The notes below the pieces were generated by a model that saw only the letters and a list, made by a program, of their open reading frames with translations, had not been told where the DNA came from and made no database searches. A program made the translations under genes and the position numbers. Of a DNA stretch of 64,000 nucleotides, positions 52,193 to 61,415 are shown one piece after another. Every line of letters starts with the position of its first letter. The first letter of the stretch is position 1. This stretch comes from Streptomyces sp. JJ66 (lineage in GTDB: Bacteria; Actinomycetota; Actinomycetes; Streptomycetales; Streptomycetaceae), in NCBI RefSeq assembly GCF_019303495.1, contig NZ_JAEVFI010000032.1, positions 66,814 to 130,813 on the forward strand, in the 5' to 3' direction.

Positions 52193-54724
52193 ATGACCCA
52201 CTCCGCGCACCCCGCCCAGCCCGAGCCGACCCAGCCCAAGCGGAACGGCCGCGCCAAGCCAGCCCGCCGCGAGCGCGAGGCCCGCGCCGAGCGGGACGGC
52301 CGCGCTGAGCGGGACGGCAGTGCGGACCAGGAAGGCCACACCGGGCGGGACGGCCGTGCCAAGCAGGACGGCCGCGCGGACCAGGACGGCCGTGCCAAGC
52401 CCGCCCGCGTCGGTAAGAAGGATGCCCGCGCCGGACAGGACGCCCGCACCGGGAGCGCGCCCCGCACCGGGAGCGCGGTCGGCACCGGGCGGGACGCCAC
52501 CGACGCCGTGCAGCCCCCCGTGGGGGCGCTCACCGCCTCGCGCCCGCAGGCCATGGCGGTGCCTACGCTGGGCGGCGGCTCGCTGGCCGCCGCGCTCGAC
52601 CCGGACCTGGACTCCGAACCAGACTCCTTCGACCTCGACGCCGACGACACCGCCGACCTGCCCCGCGACCGCTTCCTGGAGCGCGAGCGCAGCTGGCTGG
52701 CGTTCAATGAGCGCGTCCTGGAGCTGGCCGAGGACCCGAGCGTGCCGCTGCTGGAGCGGGCGAACTTCCTGGCGATCTTCGCCAGCAACCTGGACGAGTT
52801 CTTCATGGTCCGCGTCGCCGGGCTGAAGCGGCGCATCGCCACCGGGGTGGCCAACCGGTCGGCGTCCGGGCTCCAGCCGCGCGAGGTGCTGGAGCTGATC
52901 TGGACGCGGTCGCGTGAGCTCATGGCCCGGCACGCCGCCTGCTACCAGCAGGACGTCGCCCCCGCGCTCGCCGACGAGGGCGTCCACCTGATCCGCTGGG
53001 CGGAGCTGACCGAGAAGGAGCAGGCCCGCCTGTTCAGCCTGTTCCGGCACCAGATCTACCCGGTGCTCACCCCGCTGGCCGTGGACCCGGCGCACCCCTT
53101 CCCCTACATCTCCGGCCTCTCCCTCAACCTCGCCGTTGTCGTGCGCAACCCGATCAGCGGGCACAACCACTTCGCCCGCGTGAAGGTGCCGCCGCTGCTG
53201 GCCCGGTTCCTGGAGGCGTCCCCGCAGCGGTACGTGCCGCTGGAGGACGTCATAGCGGCGCACCTGGAGGAGCTGTTCCCCGGGATGGAGGTGCTGGCGC
53301 ACCACATGTTCCGCGTCACCCGCAACGAGGACCTGGAGGTCGAGGAGGACGACGCGGAGAACCTGCTCCAGGCGCTGGAGAAGGAACTGATGCGCCGCCG
53401 CTTCGGGCCGCCGGTGCGGCTGGAGGTCGAGGAGTCCATCGACCCGTACGTGCTGGACCTGCTGGTGCGCGAGCTGAAGGTCTCCGACGCGGAGGTCTAC
53501 CCGCTGCCCGGCCCGCTGGACCTGGCGGGCCTGTCCGCGCTCGTCGGCCGGGTAGAGCGTCCGGAGCTGCGCTTCCCGAAATACATCGCCGGTACGCACC
53601 GCGACCTGGCCGAGGTGGAGTCCGCCTCCGCGCCCGACGTCTTCGCGGCCCTGCGCGAACGCGATGTGCTCCTGCACCACCCCTACGACTCTTTCTCCAC
53701 CTCCGTGCAGGCGTTCCTGGAGCAGGCCGCCGCCGACCCGGACGTGCTGGCCATCAAGCAGACGCTCTACCGCACCTCCGGTGACTCACCGATCGTGGAC
53801 GCGCTGATCGACGCCGCCGAGTCCGGCAAGCAGGTCCTCGTTCTGGTCGAGATCAAGGCGCGGTTCGACGAGCAGGCCAACATCAAGTGGGCGCGCAAGC
53901 TGGAGGAGGCGGGCTGCCACGTCGTCTACGGTCTGGTCGGCCTGAAGACGCACTGCAAGCTCTCCCTCGTCGTGCGGCAGGAGGGCGAGCAGCTGCGCCG
54001 CTACGCCCACGTCGGCACCGGCAACTACCACCCCAAGACGGCCCGCCTCTACGAGGACGTCGGCCTGCTGACGGCCGACCCCGAGGTCGGCGCGGACCTG
54101 TCCGACCTGTTCAACCGCCTCTCCGGCTACTCCCGCCGGGAGACCTACCGGCGGCTGCTGGTCGCCCCCACCTCGCTGCGCGACGGGCTGGTCGCGCGCA
54201 TCGCCAGGGAGGTCGCCCACCACCGCGCGGGACGGCCCGCCTTCGTCCGGATCAAGGTCAACTCGATCGTGGACGAGACCGTGATCGACGCGCTCTACCG
54301 CGCCGCGCGCGCCGGGGTGCCCGTGGACCTGTGGGTACGCGGCATCTGCGCCGTGCGTCCCGGCGTGCCCGGGCTGAGCGAGAACATCCGCGTCCGCTCG
54401 ATACTGGGCCGGTTCCTGGAGCACTCGCGCGTCTTCGCGTTCGGCAACGGCGGCGAGCCGGAGGTGTGGGTCGGCAGCGCTGACCTCATGCACCGCAACC
54501 TCGACCGGCGTATCGAGGCGCTCGTCCGCGTCACCGACCCCGGACACCGCGCGGCGCTCAACCGGCTGCTGGAGACCGGCGTGGAAGACACCACCGCCTC
54601 CTGGCACCTCGGCCCCGACGGCGACTGGACCCGGCACGCCACCGACGCCGACGGCAGGCCGCTGCGCAACGTACAGGAAACGCTCATCGACGCCCGGAGG
54701 CGCCGACGTGGCCCCACGACATGA
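52193..54724 (+). CDS. ppk: Polyphosphate kinase (Ppk1)
   Basis: Membrane-associated kinase making long-chain polyphosphate from ATP. The N domain begins near residue 165 (DRFLERERSWLAFNERVLEL). The phospholipase-D-like catalytic part has GLKTHCKLSLV, whose His is the autophosphorylated residue, and YAHVGTGNYHPKTARLYEDV. The first 160 residues are a charged, repetitive tail of RAERDG-like units, longer than usual. CHAD and NUDIX genes follow with overlaps, giving a polyphosphate-related operon. Confidence 0.95.
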   Translation: MTHSAHPAQPEPTQPKRNGRAKPARREREARAERDGRAERDGSADQEGHTGRDGRAKQDGRADQDGRAKPARVGKKDARAGQDARTGSAPRTGSAVGTGRDATDAVQPPVGALTASRPQAMAVPTLGGGSLAAALDPDLDSEPDSFDLDADDTADLPRDRFLERERSWLAFNERVLELAEDPSVPLLERANFLAIFASNLDEFFMVRVAGLKRRIATGVANRSASGLQPREVLELIWTRSRELMARHAACYQQDVAPALADEGVHLIRWAELTEKEQARLFSLFRHQIYPVLTPLAVDPAHPFPYISGLSLNLAVVVRNPISGHNHFARVKVPPLLARFLEASPQRYVPLEDVIAAHLEELFPGMEVLAHHMFRVTRNEDLEVEEDDAENLLQALEKELMRRRFGPPVRLEVEESIDPYVLDLLVRELKVSDAEVYPLPGPLDLAGLSALVGRVERPELRFPKYIAGTHRDLAEVESASAPDVFAALRERDVLLHHPYDSFSTSVQAFLEQAAADPDVLAIKQTLYRTSGDSPIVDALIDAAESGKQVLVLVEIKARFDEQANIKWARKLEEAGCHVVYGLVGLKTHCKLSLVVRQEGEQLRRYAHVGTGNYHPKTARLYEDVGLLTADPEVGADLSDLFNRLSGYSRRETYRRLLVAPTSLRDGLVARIAREVAHHRAGRPAFVRIKVNSIVDETVIDALYRAARAGVPVDLWVRGICAVRPGVPGLSENIRVRSILGRFLEHSRVFAFGNGGEPEVWVGSADLMHRNLDRRIEALVRVTDPGHRAALNRLLETGVEDTTASWHLGPDGDWTRHATDADGRPLRNVQETLIDARRRRRGPTT
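52283..52390 (+). repeat. 18-bp in-frame repeats in the ppk 5' end
   Basis: Six degenerate copies encode hexads such as RAERDG, SADQEG, RAKQDG and RADQDG. Confidence 0.75.
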
Positions 54725-56027
54725 CCTGACGGCGGACGCCGCCCGGGTCCCCGCCCCCACCCGCCCCGCCTCGGCACCGTCCCCGTCCGGCCGCCGCGCC
54801 CCGGACCGCGACGGGCCAGGCCGCGAGGCGCGGGGCGGTCCCGCGCCTCGCGCCTCGGCGCTGGATCGCGGCGGGCCGGAGCGTCCCGGGCCGGTGCCGC
54901 CCGCCACGGGCGAGGCTGGCCCCCGGCGCGAGGCTCACCCCCCGGACGAGGCTGGCCCCCGGCGTGCGGCCCACCTCCCGGACGAGGCTGGCCCCCGGCG
55001 TGCGGCCCACCTCCCGGGCGAGGCTGGCCCGCCGCCGACCGGGGACCCGGGCGCCTTCCACCCCGCCGGGACGGCCGCCGAGGTGCTCTCCGGCTACCTG
55101 CACCACCAGGCGGGCGAACTGCTGCGGGCGCTGCGCCAGCACGAGGAGACGGCGGGCAGCGCGGAACGGGCCGCCGACACCGCCGAGGCCGTCCGCCTGC
55201 TGCGCCGCGCCGCCCGCCGCATCGCGGGCACCCTGCACACCTTCCGCCGCCTGCTCGACCCGGGCTGGGCCGACCACCTGGCCACCGAACTGAACTGGCT
55301 GGGCGAACTGCTGGCCCGCGAATACGACTACGCCACCCGCCTGGACCGCCTGCTCGCCGCCCTGCACCGGCTCGCGGCACCCGGCGAACACACCGCGCCC
55401 TCCGCTGCCCCGGCCACCCGCCCCGGCGTCGGCGCCGCCCGCGCCGGTGCCCTGCTGGAGCGTCAGCTCACCCTCCTGCGCACCCGCGCCCACTCCGCCG
55501 CCCTACAGGCACTGGGCTCCGGCCGGTTCCACGCCGTCGCCGACGCGGTGGCCGTGCTCGCCTCCGAAGCACCGCTGTCCGCCGACGCTACCGCCGCCCC
55601 GCTCCCCGTCCTGCGCCCCTGCCTGGAGCACACCCACCGCCGCCTCACCACCGCCGTGGACGCCCTGCCGCTCGGCCCCGGCGCCCTGGCCCACACCCTC
55701 ACCGGCACCGAGGACCGCTACGACGGCTCCTGGCACCACGTCCGCCTGCTCCTGCGCCACGTGCGGTACGCGCGGGAGGTGCTGGGAGAAGAGAGCGGGC
55801 TGCTCGACACCGCCGCGCGCCACCTGCACCGGCACCGCGACGCCGCCGACGCCGCCGCTGCGGCCGCCGCCGCTGGCCGCACCCCGCGCATCGCCCCGGC
55901 CACCGCCTACGCGCTCGGCGTCCTGCACGCCGACCAGCGCCACGAGGTGGAGGCCGCCCGCCTCGCCTTCTGCCGCGCCTGGCACCCCACCACCCCGGCC
56001 CCCGACGATGCCCCCGCCCCGCGCTGA
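54708..56027 (+). CDS. CHAD-domain protein
   Basis: 439 aa. CHAD domains are helical, His/Arg-rich and bind polyphosphate granules. Here the domain spans about 125-435 (GYLHHQAGELLRALRQHEET, RRIAGTLHTFRRLLDPGW, LEHTHRRLTTAVDALPLG). The N-terminal 120 residues are low complexity with a 12-residue repeat. The GTG lies 17 bp inside ppk, so the two are coupled, consistent with a shared role in polyphosphate handling. Confidence 0.92.
   Translation: MAPRHDLTADAARVPAPTRPASAPSPSGRRAPDRDGPGREARGGPAPRASALDRGGPERPGPVPPATGEAGPRREAHPPDEAGPRRAAHLPDEAGPRRAAHLPGEAGPPPTGDPGAFHPAGTAAEVLSGYLHHQAGELLRALRQHEETAGSAERAADTAEAVRLLRRAARRIAGTLHTFRRLLDPGWADHLATELNWLGELLAREYDYATRLDRLLAALHRLAAPGEHTAPSAAPATRPGVGAARAGALLERQLTLLRTRAHSAALQALGSGRFHAVADAVAVLASEAPLSADATAAPLPVLRPCLEHTHRRLTTAVDALPLGPGALAHTLTGTEDRYDGSWHHVRLLLRHVRYAREVLGEESGLLDTAARHLHRHRDAADAAAAAAAAGRTPRIAPATAYALGVLHADQRHEVEAARLAFCRAWHPTTPAPDDAPAPR
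54912..55029 (+). repeat. 36-bp tandem repeat in the CHAD gene
   Basis: Three copies (54912-54947, 54948-54983, 54984-55019) plus a partial one, encoding EAGPRRAAHLPD. Copies 2 and 3 differ by one base. Confidence 0.9.
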
Positions 56028-56601
56028 CGCCGCCGCCGGAGATGCCGACGCCGCCCGGGGCAACGCCGCCGCCCCGGGCAACGGCGTTGCCCGGGCTGAC
56101 GGCGCGAACGGAACTGACGGGGCGGCCCGGGTCGGCCTCCGTGGCCGGGCTGACGTCGGCGGCCCGGGTGCCGACGCGGACCAGGGCACCGAGGCGGAGT
56201 GGGGTGAGGGCGTGGTCCGGGCCGCAGGCTGCGTGCTGTGGCGCGGCGCCCGCACCGGCGTCGAGATCGCCCTCGTCCACCGCCCGAAGTGGCTCGACTG
56301 GTCGCACCCCAAAGGCCAGCTCCACGACGGGGAGCCAGCCGCCACCGCCGCCGTCCGCGAGGTGCGCGAGGAAACCGGCATGACGTGTGCCCTCGGCGCC
56401 CGCCTTCCCACCGCCCACTACCGCGTCACCACCGGCTGGAAAACCGTCGACTACTGGCTCGCCGAAGCCCTGTCCGGCACCTTCACCCCGTCCGCCGAGA
56501 TCGACCGCGTCACCTGGCTCCCACCCGCCCGAGCCCACCTCCTCCTCACCCACCCCCGCGACCGCGCCCTCCTGGCCACCGCGCTGCACCTGCTGCACTG
56601 A
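56008..56601 (+). CDS. NUDIX hydrolase (MutT-like)
   Basis: 197 aa. NUDIX box G-X5-E-X7-REUXEEXGU is clear in GQLHDGEPAATAAVREVREE followed by TGM. The fold starts near residue 70 (VVRAAGCVLWRGA), and the N-terminal 65 residues are a Gly/Ala/Asp tail. The substrate could be an oxidised or polyphosphorylated nucleotide. The ATG overlaps the CHAD gene by 20 bp, making a ppk-CHAD-NUDIX operon. A later start near 56212 would remove the tail. Confidence 0.88.
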   Translation: MPPPRADAAAGDADAARGNAAAPGNGVARADGANGTDGAARVGLRGRADVGGPGADADQGTEAEWGEGVVRAAGCVLWRGARTGVEIALVHRPKWLDWSHPKGQLHDGEPAATAAVREVREETGMTCALGARLPTAHYRVTTGWKTVDYWLAEALSGTFTPSAEIDRVTWLPPARAHLLLTHPRDRALLATALHLLH

Positions 56602-56699
56602 CCACCCGCGAACGTTGCCGCGACCAGGCAATGACACCCACCCTCCACCGCTCCTACCCTTCCGGTACCGGCAGGCACACACAGGAGGTGTACGACCCC

Positions 56700-56915
56700 A
56701 TGACCGAGTTCCTTCTCCTCCTCGGCGGGCTGGCGGCGTTCGCCGGGCTGCTCATCGCGATGCTCCTGCGCCGAGGCAACTCCCGCACCACCAACCCCGA
56801 GGGCCTGTGCATCGAACAGGACGCCCGCGACCGCGCCCACTCCGCCCGCATCACCCACTCCGCACCCAACATCCGCCCCCAGCCCACCCACATCAGCGAA
56901 ACCCACCACCGCTGA
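56700..56915 (+). CDS. 71-aa small membrane protein
   Basis: A strong AGGAGGTG precedes the ATG at 56700. Residues 2-23 (EFLLLLGGLAAFAGLLIAML) form one membrane helix, followed by a polar tail with CIEQDARDRAHSARITHS and His-rich end. No family recognised. It sits about 100 bp after the NUDIX gene. Confidence 0.75.
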   Translation: MTEFLLLLGGLAAFAGLLIAMLLRRGNSRTTNPEGLCIEQDARDRAHSARITHSAPNIRPQPTHISETHHR

Positions 56916-56995
56916 CGCGAACGGTCCTATGGCCCCGGAAAACCCGTCGGGGTCAGGGCGCACCGGGCGGTGCCAGGTGGCCGGGGGCACGGCTG

Positions 56996-57442
56996 CTAGC
57001 GCCAGCCGTGCTCGGAGAGGAGGCCGGATTCCCTCAGGTAGCCGTGGAGTCCGGCTCCGGGGTACTCGATGATGTCGTCGGGCAGCGCGTCCAGGGTGAA
57101 CCACTGGAGCGCCCGGCACTTCTCCGGCTCCTTGTTGACCGGCTCGCCTTCCCACACCGTGGCCTCGAAGAAGAAGCCGATCCGGTCCTCAGCAGCGGGG
57201 CTTTGCCGGTGGTGCACCACGTGGACCAGGCGGAGGCTGGCCGGATCGGTGGCGAGCCCCGTCTCCTCGAACAGCTCCCGGGCGGCTCCGGCGGTCAGGG
57301 ACTCCCCGTGGTCGAGTTTGCCCGAGGGCATGTGCCACCTGCCGAAGCCGTACGGTCCGCCGCGCTGGGAGAGCAGGAGCTTGTCCCCGTCCCGGACGAG
57401 CAGGTGGGTGTCGATGGTGGGCTGTGCCGGTTGGCCGCTCAT
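56996..57442 (-). CDS. NUDIX hydrolase
   Basis: 148-aa protein with a full NUDIX box (GKLDHGESLTAGAARELFEE then TGL) at about residues 40-62 and a typical closing IIEYPGAGLHGYL. Resembles MutT-type dNTP or nucleotide-sugar hydrolases; substrate unknown. It is unrelated in operon context to the first NUDIX gene and is transcribed the other way. Confidence 0.88.
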   Translation of the reverse strand: MSGQPAQPTIDTHLLVRDGDKLLLSQRGGPYGFGRWHMPSGKLDHGESLTAGAARELFEETGLATDPASLRLVHVVHHRQSPAAEDRIGFFFEATVWEGEPVNKEPEKCRALQWFTLDALPDDIIEYPGAGLHGYLRESGLLSEHGWR

Positions 57443-57730
57443 GGGTCCTGGGGTGTGGGAGTTGGGTGGTGCGTCCGACGTTATCGGCTGCGGCGAGACG
57501 GCGTGGGCGATCCGGGCGCGCGGTCAGCATCGCGGGGAGACCGGGGAGCGAAACGTCGGCGTTGCAACGGAGGAAGGCGCCCCGTGGGCGGGCGGCGGTT
57601 CCGGCAGTTGGCCAGGGGTGGGTCTGTGGTGATGACAAGACCGCGCGGTTCGTTGTGGAGCATCGTGGCGGCGTGAGAACCGCGCGAGCGTGGGGCGTGC
57701 GTCGCGGGCGGAGAAGGGCGGAACCGGGGC

Positions 57731-58540
57731 CTACGCCGGGAAGCCCGGGGGTGCGAGGGTGGTCCAGGGGACGGTGAGTTCGCCGTGGCGCCAGCGGGTG
57801 GGGGTGTCGAGTACGGGCCAGTCGGCGGCCAGGGTGCGGGCGGTGTGGAGCCAGCGCTGGCGGGCGCTGAGCGGAGCGTAGGGGGCGGCGGCGGCCCAGG
57901 CGGCGTCGAACGCGGTGAGGAAAGTGTGCACCGGGCGGCCGGGGACGTTGTGGTGGATCAGCGCTTTCGGCAGGCGTTCGGCCAGGTCGGAGGGGCGGGC
58001 GAGGGTCGCCAGGCGGGCGGCGAAGGTGACGGTGCGCGGGCCTTCGGGGCCGAGCGCGATCCACACGTGGCGGCGGCCGATCTCGTCGCAGGTGCCGTCC
58101 ACGAGCAGACCGCCGGGCGCGAGGCGGGAGCACAGGCGGGACCAGACGGCGGGGACCTCGGCCTCCGGGTACTGGCGCAGCACGTTCGCGGCGCGGATCA
58201 GCAGGGGGCGGGCGGGGAGCGGGATCTCGAAGCCGCCGCGGGCGAAGGTCAGGCCGGGACGGGCGTAGGGCTGGGCGGCGGCGACGCGGGCCGGGTCGAT
58301 CTCCAGCCCGGTGAGGTGCAGGTCGCCGCGAGCGTGGCGCAGCCGGGTCAGCAGCTCGACGGCCGTCCAGGGGGCGGCGCCGTAGCCGAGATCGACGGCG
58401 AGCGGCGCGGGGTCGGCGCGGCGCAGTGTGCCGCCGTGGACGGCGGTGATCCAGCGGTCCATGCGGCGCAGCCGGTTGGGGTTGGTCGTCCCGCGCGTGA
58501 CCGTGCCGACCGGGCGGGGGACGGGGCGAGGGGCGGGCAC
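57731..58540 (-). CDS. Class I SAM-dependent methyltransferase
   Basis: 269 aa. The SAM loop is AVDLGYGAAPWTAVELL (a relaxed GxGxxP form) and the acidic second strand is LTGLEIDPARV. Early GTVTRGTTNPNRLRRMDRWI is typical of streptomycete homologues next to mshA. TACCCT on the minus strand (58549-58554) ends 8 nt before the GTG at 58540, supporting this leaderless start. Substrate unknown. Confidence 0.8.
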   Translation of the reverse strand: MPAPRPVPRPVGTVTRGTTNPNRLRRMDRWITAVHGGTLRRADPAPLAVDLGYGAAPWTAVELLTRLRHARGDLHLTGLEIDPARVAAAQPYARPGLTFARGGFEIPLPARPLLIRAANVLRQYPEAEVPAVWSRLCSRLAPGGLLVDGTCDEIGRRHVWIALGPEGPRTVTFAARLATLARPSDLAERLPKALIHHNVPGRPVHTFLTAFDAAWAAAAPYAPLSARQRWLHTARTLAADWPVLDTPTRWRHGELTVPWTTLAPPGFPA

Positions 58541-58696
58541 GGTGGACCAGGGTACGCCGGACCCGGGGACGCCGGACCCGGGTACGGGCCGTAGGTCACG
58601 GTTGGGCAAAGTGGGAAGACGCGGGCGGAGCGAGGCGTTCCGTCTTACGGAATCGCGGCGGCCCCAGCCCGCACCCCGGCAGCGCGAGGAGGACAC

Positions 58697-60013
58697 GTGA
58701 GCGCGTACGTGACGCGGCTCGGACGTCGGCTCGGCCTCCCACGCAGAGCGCGCCGCGTCGCCATGCTCAGCGTGCACACCTCGCCGCTGCACCAGCCCGG
58801 CACGGGCGACGCGGGCGGCATGAACGTCTACATCGTGGAGCTGGCCCGGCAGCTGGCGCGGCTGGGCACCGAGGTGGAGGTGTTCACCCGGGCGACGACG
58901 GGCGGGCTGCCGCCGACGGTCGAGCTGGCGCCCGGGGTGCTGGTGCGGCACGTGGACGCCGGCCCGTACGAGGGGCTGAAGAAGGAGGAGCTGCCCGCCC
59001 AGCTGTGCGCCTTCACGCACGGCGTCATGCGGCAGTGGGCGCGGCACCGGCCGGGCTACTACGACCTGGTGCACTCGCACTACTGGCTGTCGGGCCACGT
59101 CGGCTGGCTGGCCGCGCAGCGCTGGGGTGTGCCGCTGGTGCACGCGATGCACACCATGGCCAAGGTCAAGAACGCGGCGCTGGCCGAGGGCGACACCCCG
59201 GAACCGGCCGCCCGCGTCATCGGCGAGACGCAGATCGTGCGCGCCGCCGACCGGCTGGTGGCCAACACCGCCGAGGAGGCCGAGGAACTGCGCCGCCACT
59301 ACGACGCCGACCCGGACCGGACCGCCGTCGTCCACCCCGGCGTGAACCTCACCCGCTTCACGCCCGGCGACGGGCGGGCGGCGGCCCGAACCCGGCTCGG
59401 GCTGCCGCAGGACGCGTTCATCCCCCTGTTCGCCGGCCGCATCCAGCCGCTGAAGGCGCCGGACGTGCTGCTGCGCGCCGTGCGCGTCCTGCTGGACGCC
59501 GACCCGGCGCTGCGCGGGCGCCTGGTCGTGCCGGTGGTGGGCGGCCCCTCCGGCACCGGGCTCGCCAAGCCGGAGGGGCTGCAGAAGCTCGCGGCGCGGC
59601 TGGGCATCGCCGACGTCGTGTGCTTCCGGCCGCCGCAGGACCAGGAGGCGCTGGCCGACTGGTACCGGGCGGCGAGCGTGCTGGTCATGCCGTCGTACAA
59701 CGAGTCCTTCGGGCTGGTGGCCATCGAGGCGCAGGCGTCGGGGACGCCGGTGGTCGCGGCGGCCGTGGGCGGGCTGCCGGTGGCCGTCCGGGACGGGGTG
59801 ACGGGCTACCTCGTCGCGGGGCACGACCCGGCCGACTACGCCCGCGCCCTGCGCCGCCTCGCCGACGAGCCCGAGCGCGTCACCCGGATGGGCGCGGCCG
59901 CCGCCGCGCACGCGCGGGCCTTCGGCTGGGCCGCCGCCGCCCACCGCACCGCCGAGGTGTACGCCGACGCGCTCGCCGCCCGGCCCGGTCGCCTACGATC
60001 GCTGCATGTCTGA
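58697..60013 (+). CDS. mshA: D-inositol-3-phosphate glycosyltransferase
   Basis: First step of mycothiol synthesis: transfers GlcNAc from UDP-GlcNAc to inositol-3-phosphate. GT-B fold with TSPLHQPGTGDAGGMNVYIV near residue 28, the hinge FAGRIQPLKAPDVLL near 255, and the nucleotide-site E-X7-E in ESFGLVAIEAQASGTPVVA near 335. The start GTG has a perfect AGGAGG. Length (438 aa) is normal. The end overlaps YbjN by 8 bp. Confidence 0.95.
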   Translation: MSAYVTRLGRRLGLPRRARRVAMLSVHTSPLHQPGTGDAGGMNVYIVELARQLARLGTEVEVFTRATTGGLPPTVELAPGVLVRHVDAGPYEGLKKEELPAQLCAFTHGVMRQWARHRPGYYDLVHSHYWLSGHVGWLAAQRWGVPLVHAMHTMAKVKNAALAEGDTPEPAARVIGETQIVRAADRLVANTAEEAEELRRHYDADPDRTAVVHPGVNLTRFTPGDGRAAARTRLGLPQDAFIPLFAGRIQPLKAPDVLLRAVRVLLDADPALRGRLVVPVVGGPSGTGLAKPEGLQKLAARLGIADVVCFRPPQDQEALADWYRAASVLVMPSYNESFGLVAIEAQASGTPVVAAAVGGLPVAVRDGVTGYLVAGHDPADYARALRRLADEPERVTRMGAAAAAHARAFGWAAAAHRTAEVYADALAARPGRLRSLHV

Positions 60014-60560
60014 CGCCTCCGCCGTGATCGAGCAGACGCTCGCCGACGCCGAACTGGAGTGGGAGTCGCCGAAGCCGGGCACGTACGTGGTCACGCTGCC
60101 GGGCACCCGGAAGCTGTCCACGACGTGCCAGCTGATCGTCGGCGCCCACTCGCTGTCCGTGAACGCCTTCGTCATCCGCAACCCGGATGAGAACCACGCG
60201 GGCGTGCACCGCTGGCTGCTGGAACGCAACACCCGGCTGTACGGGGTGAGTTACGCCATCGACCAGCTGGGCGACATCTACCTCGTCGGCCGCCTGCCGC
60301 TAGTTTCCGTCACCTCCGAGGAGATCGACCGCGTCCTGGGCACCGTGCTGGAGAACGCCGACGGTTCCTTCAACCACCTGCTGGAGCTGGGCTTCGCCGG
60401 GGCGATCAAACGCGAGTACGCCTGGCGCACCTCCCGCGGCGAGTCCACCCGCAACCTGGCGGCGTTCACCCGCCTGACCGGCGCCGACGGCGCGAGCGGC
60501 GACCCGGCGGACAGGGACACGGCGGACGGCCACCGCGCTGCCGGAGAGGACGGCCCGTAG
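60006..60560 (+). CDS. YbjN-domain protein
   Basis: 184 aa with the YbjN/type III secretion chaperone-like fold: LEWESPKPGTYVVTLPG, FVIRNPDENHAGVHRWLLER and VGRLPLVSVTSEEIDRVLG. Function poorly known. TACGAT inside the end of mshA (59994-59999) ends 6 nt before the ATG, so it probably has its own leaderless promoter despite the 8-bp overlap. Confidence 0.88.
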   Translation: MSDASAVIEQTLADAELEWESPKPGTYVVTLPGTRKLSTTCQLIVGAHSLSVNAFVIRNPDENHAGVHRWLLERNTRLYGVSYAIDQLGDIYLVGRLPLVSVTSEEIDRVLGTVLENADGSFNHLLELGFAGAIKREYAWRTSRGESTRNLAAFTRLTGADGASGDPADRDTADGHRAAGEDGP

Positions 60561-60788
60561 GGGCCAACCGCTGACCACCACCCCGGCGTGGCACGCCGCG
60601 CTGGGCTGGCCCGTCGAGATCGAGCTAGACCACCCCTCCGTAACGCACGGGTGCAGGCCGCCCGCTGAGGGCGGCTGTCCCGGGGGAGGTGCTGGTCGCG
60701 CCGGGAGCCGGGCCGCCGAGCCCCGCGCCGCCCGTGCTTCCGCCGGGACGGGCGGCACGCGTCCGGGGCGGCGGAGTAACCTCCTCTT

Positions 60789-61214
60789 ATGACCGACTCC
60801 GCGCACCTGTTCCTCGTTCCCGAGTCCGCCGAGGCCCACGTCGGGGCCCGGCTCGCCGAGGTGGGGGAGCTGGAGTACTCGCAGTCGTCGGCGGTGCTCG
60901 GCTGGCTGGACGCGCACGGCGTCCGCGCGGACAGCGACCGGCTGCGCCTGCTGCCGCCCGAGGCGCGGGGCAGCGTCCCCGCCGGTGCCGAGGCGCTGCC
61001 CGTGCCGCTGTCCGAGGAGGAGCTGGACCGCCTGCGCACCGCGTGCGCGGCGCCGGACGTGGCGGAGCTGGAACGGGAGCTGCGCGCCTACCGCGAGACC
61101 ACCGAGGACCGTGAGCGCCTGGTCACCCGCGCCCTGGCTGGAGGCGTCCCACCGCACCGCATCGCCGAACTCACCGGCCTGGACCCGGCCGACATCGCCC
61201 ACGCCGCGAGCTAG
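60789..61214 (+). CDS. Conserved streptomycete hypothetical (DUF6003-like)
   Basis: 141 aa. Opens with MTDSAHLFLVPESAEAHVGA, then EEELDRLRTACAAPDVAELE and a helix-turn-helix-like end GGVPPHRIAELTGLDPADI. I associate this layout with DUF6003 from memory, with moderate certainty. TAACCT (60777-60782) ends 6 nt before the ATG. The 228-bp gap before it holds only a possible gene remnant. Confidence 0.7.
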   Translation: MTDSAHLFLVPESAEAHVGARLAEVGELEYSQSSAVLGWLDAHGVRADSDRLRLLPPEARGSVPAGAEALPVPLSEEELDRLRTACAAPDVAELERELRAYRETTEDRERLVTRALAGGVPPHRIAELTGLDPADIAHAAS

Positions 61215-61415
61215 CCGCACGCGCCCCGGCGCCCGCGGCCCGGCCGGGCGTGCGGCGCTCAGGACCCGCAGGCGGCCGGGGTGCGGGGTGTGCGGAATGC
61301 GCCCCCGGAGTACCGGGCAGTTGGGATGACTGGCGGTTAGCTGCGTAAGGGGCTGTTCGGGTGTAGTCGGTGCGCGGCCCCGTCTCCCCGGGGCGGGCGA
61401 AACGTTGTTGCGGAC

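Noticed and set aside
54912..55029. Regular 36-bp repeats as a possible CRISPR array
   Set aside because: Copies are contiguous with no spacers and lie in frame inside the CHAD gene.
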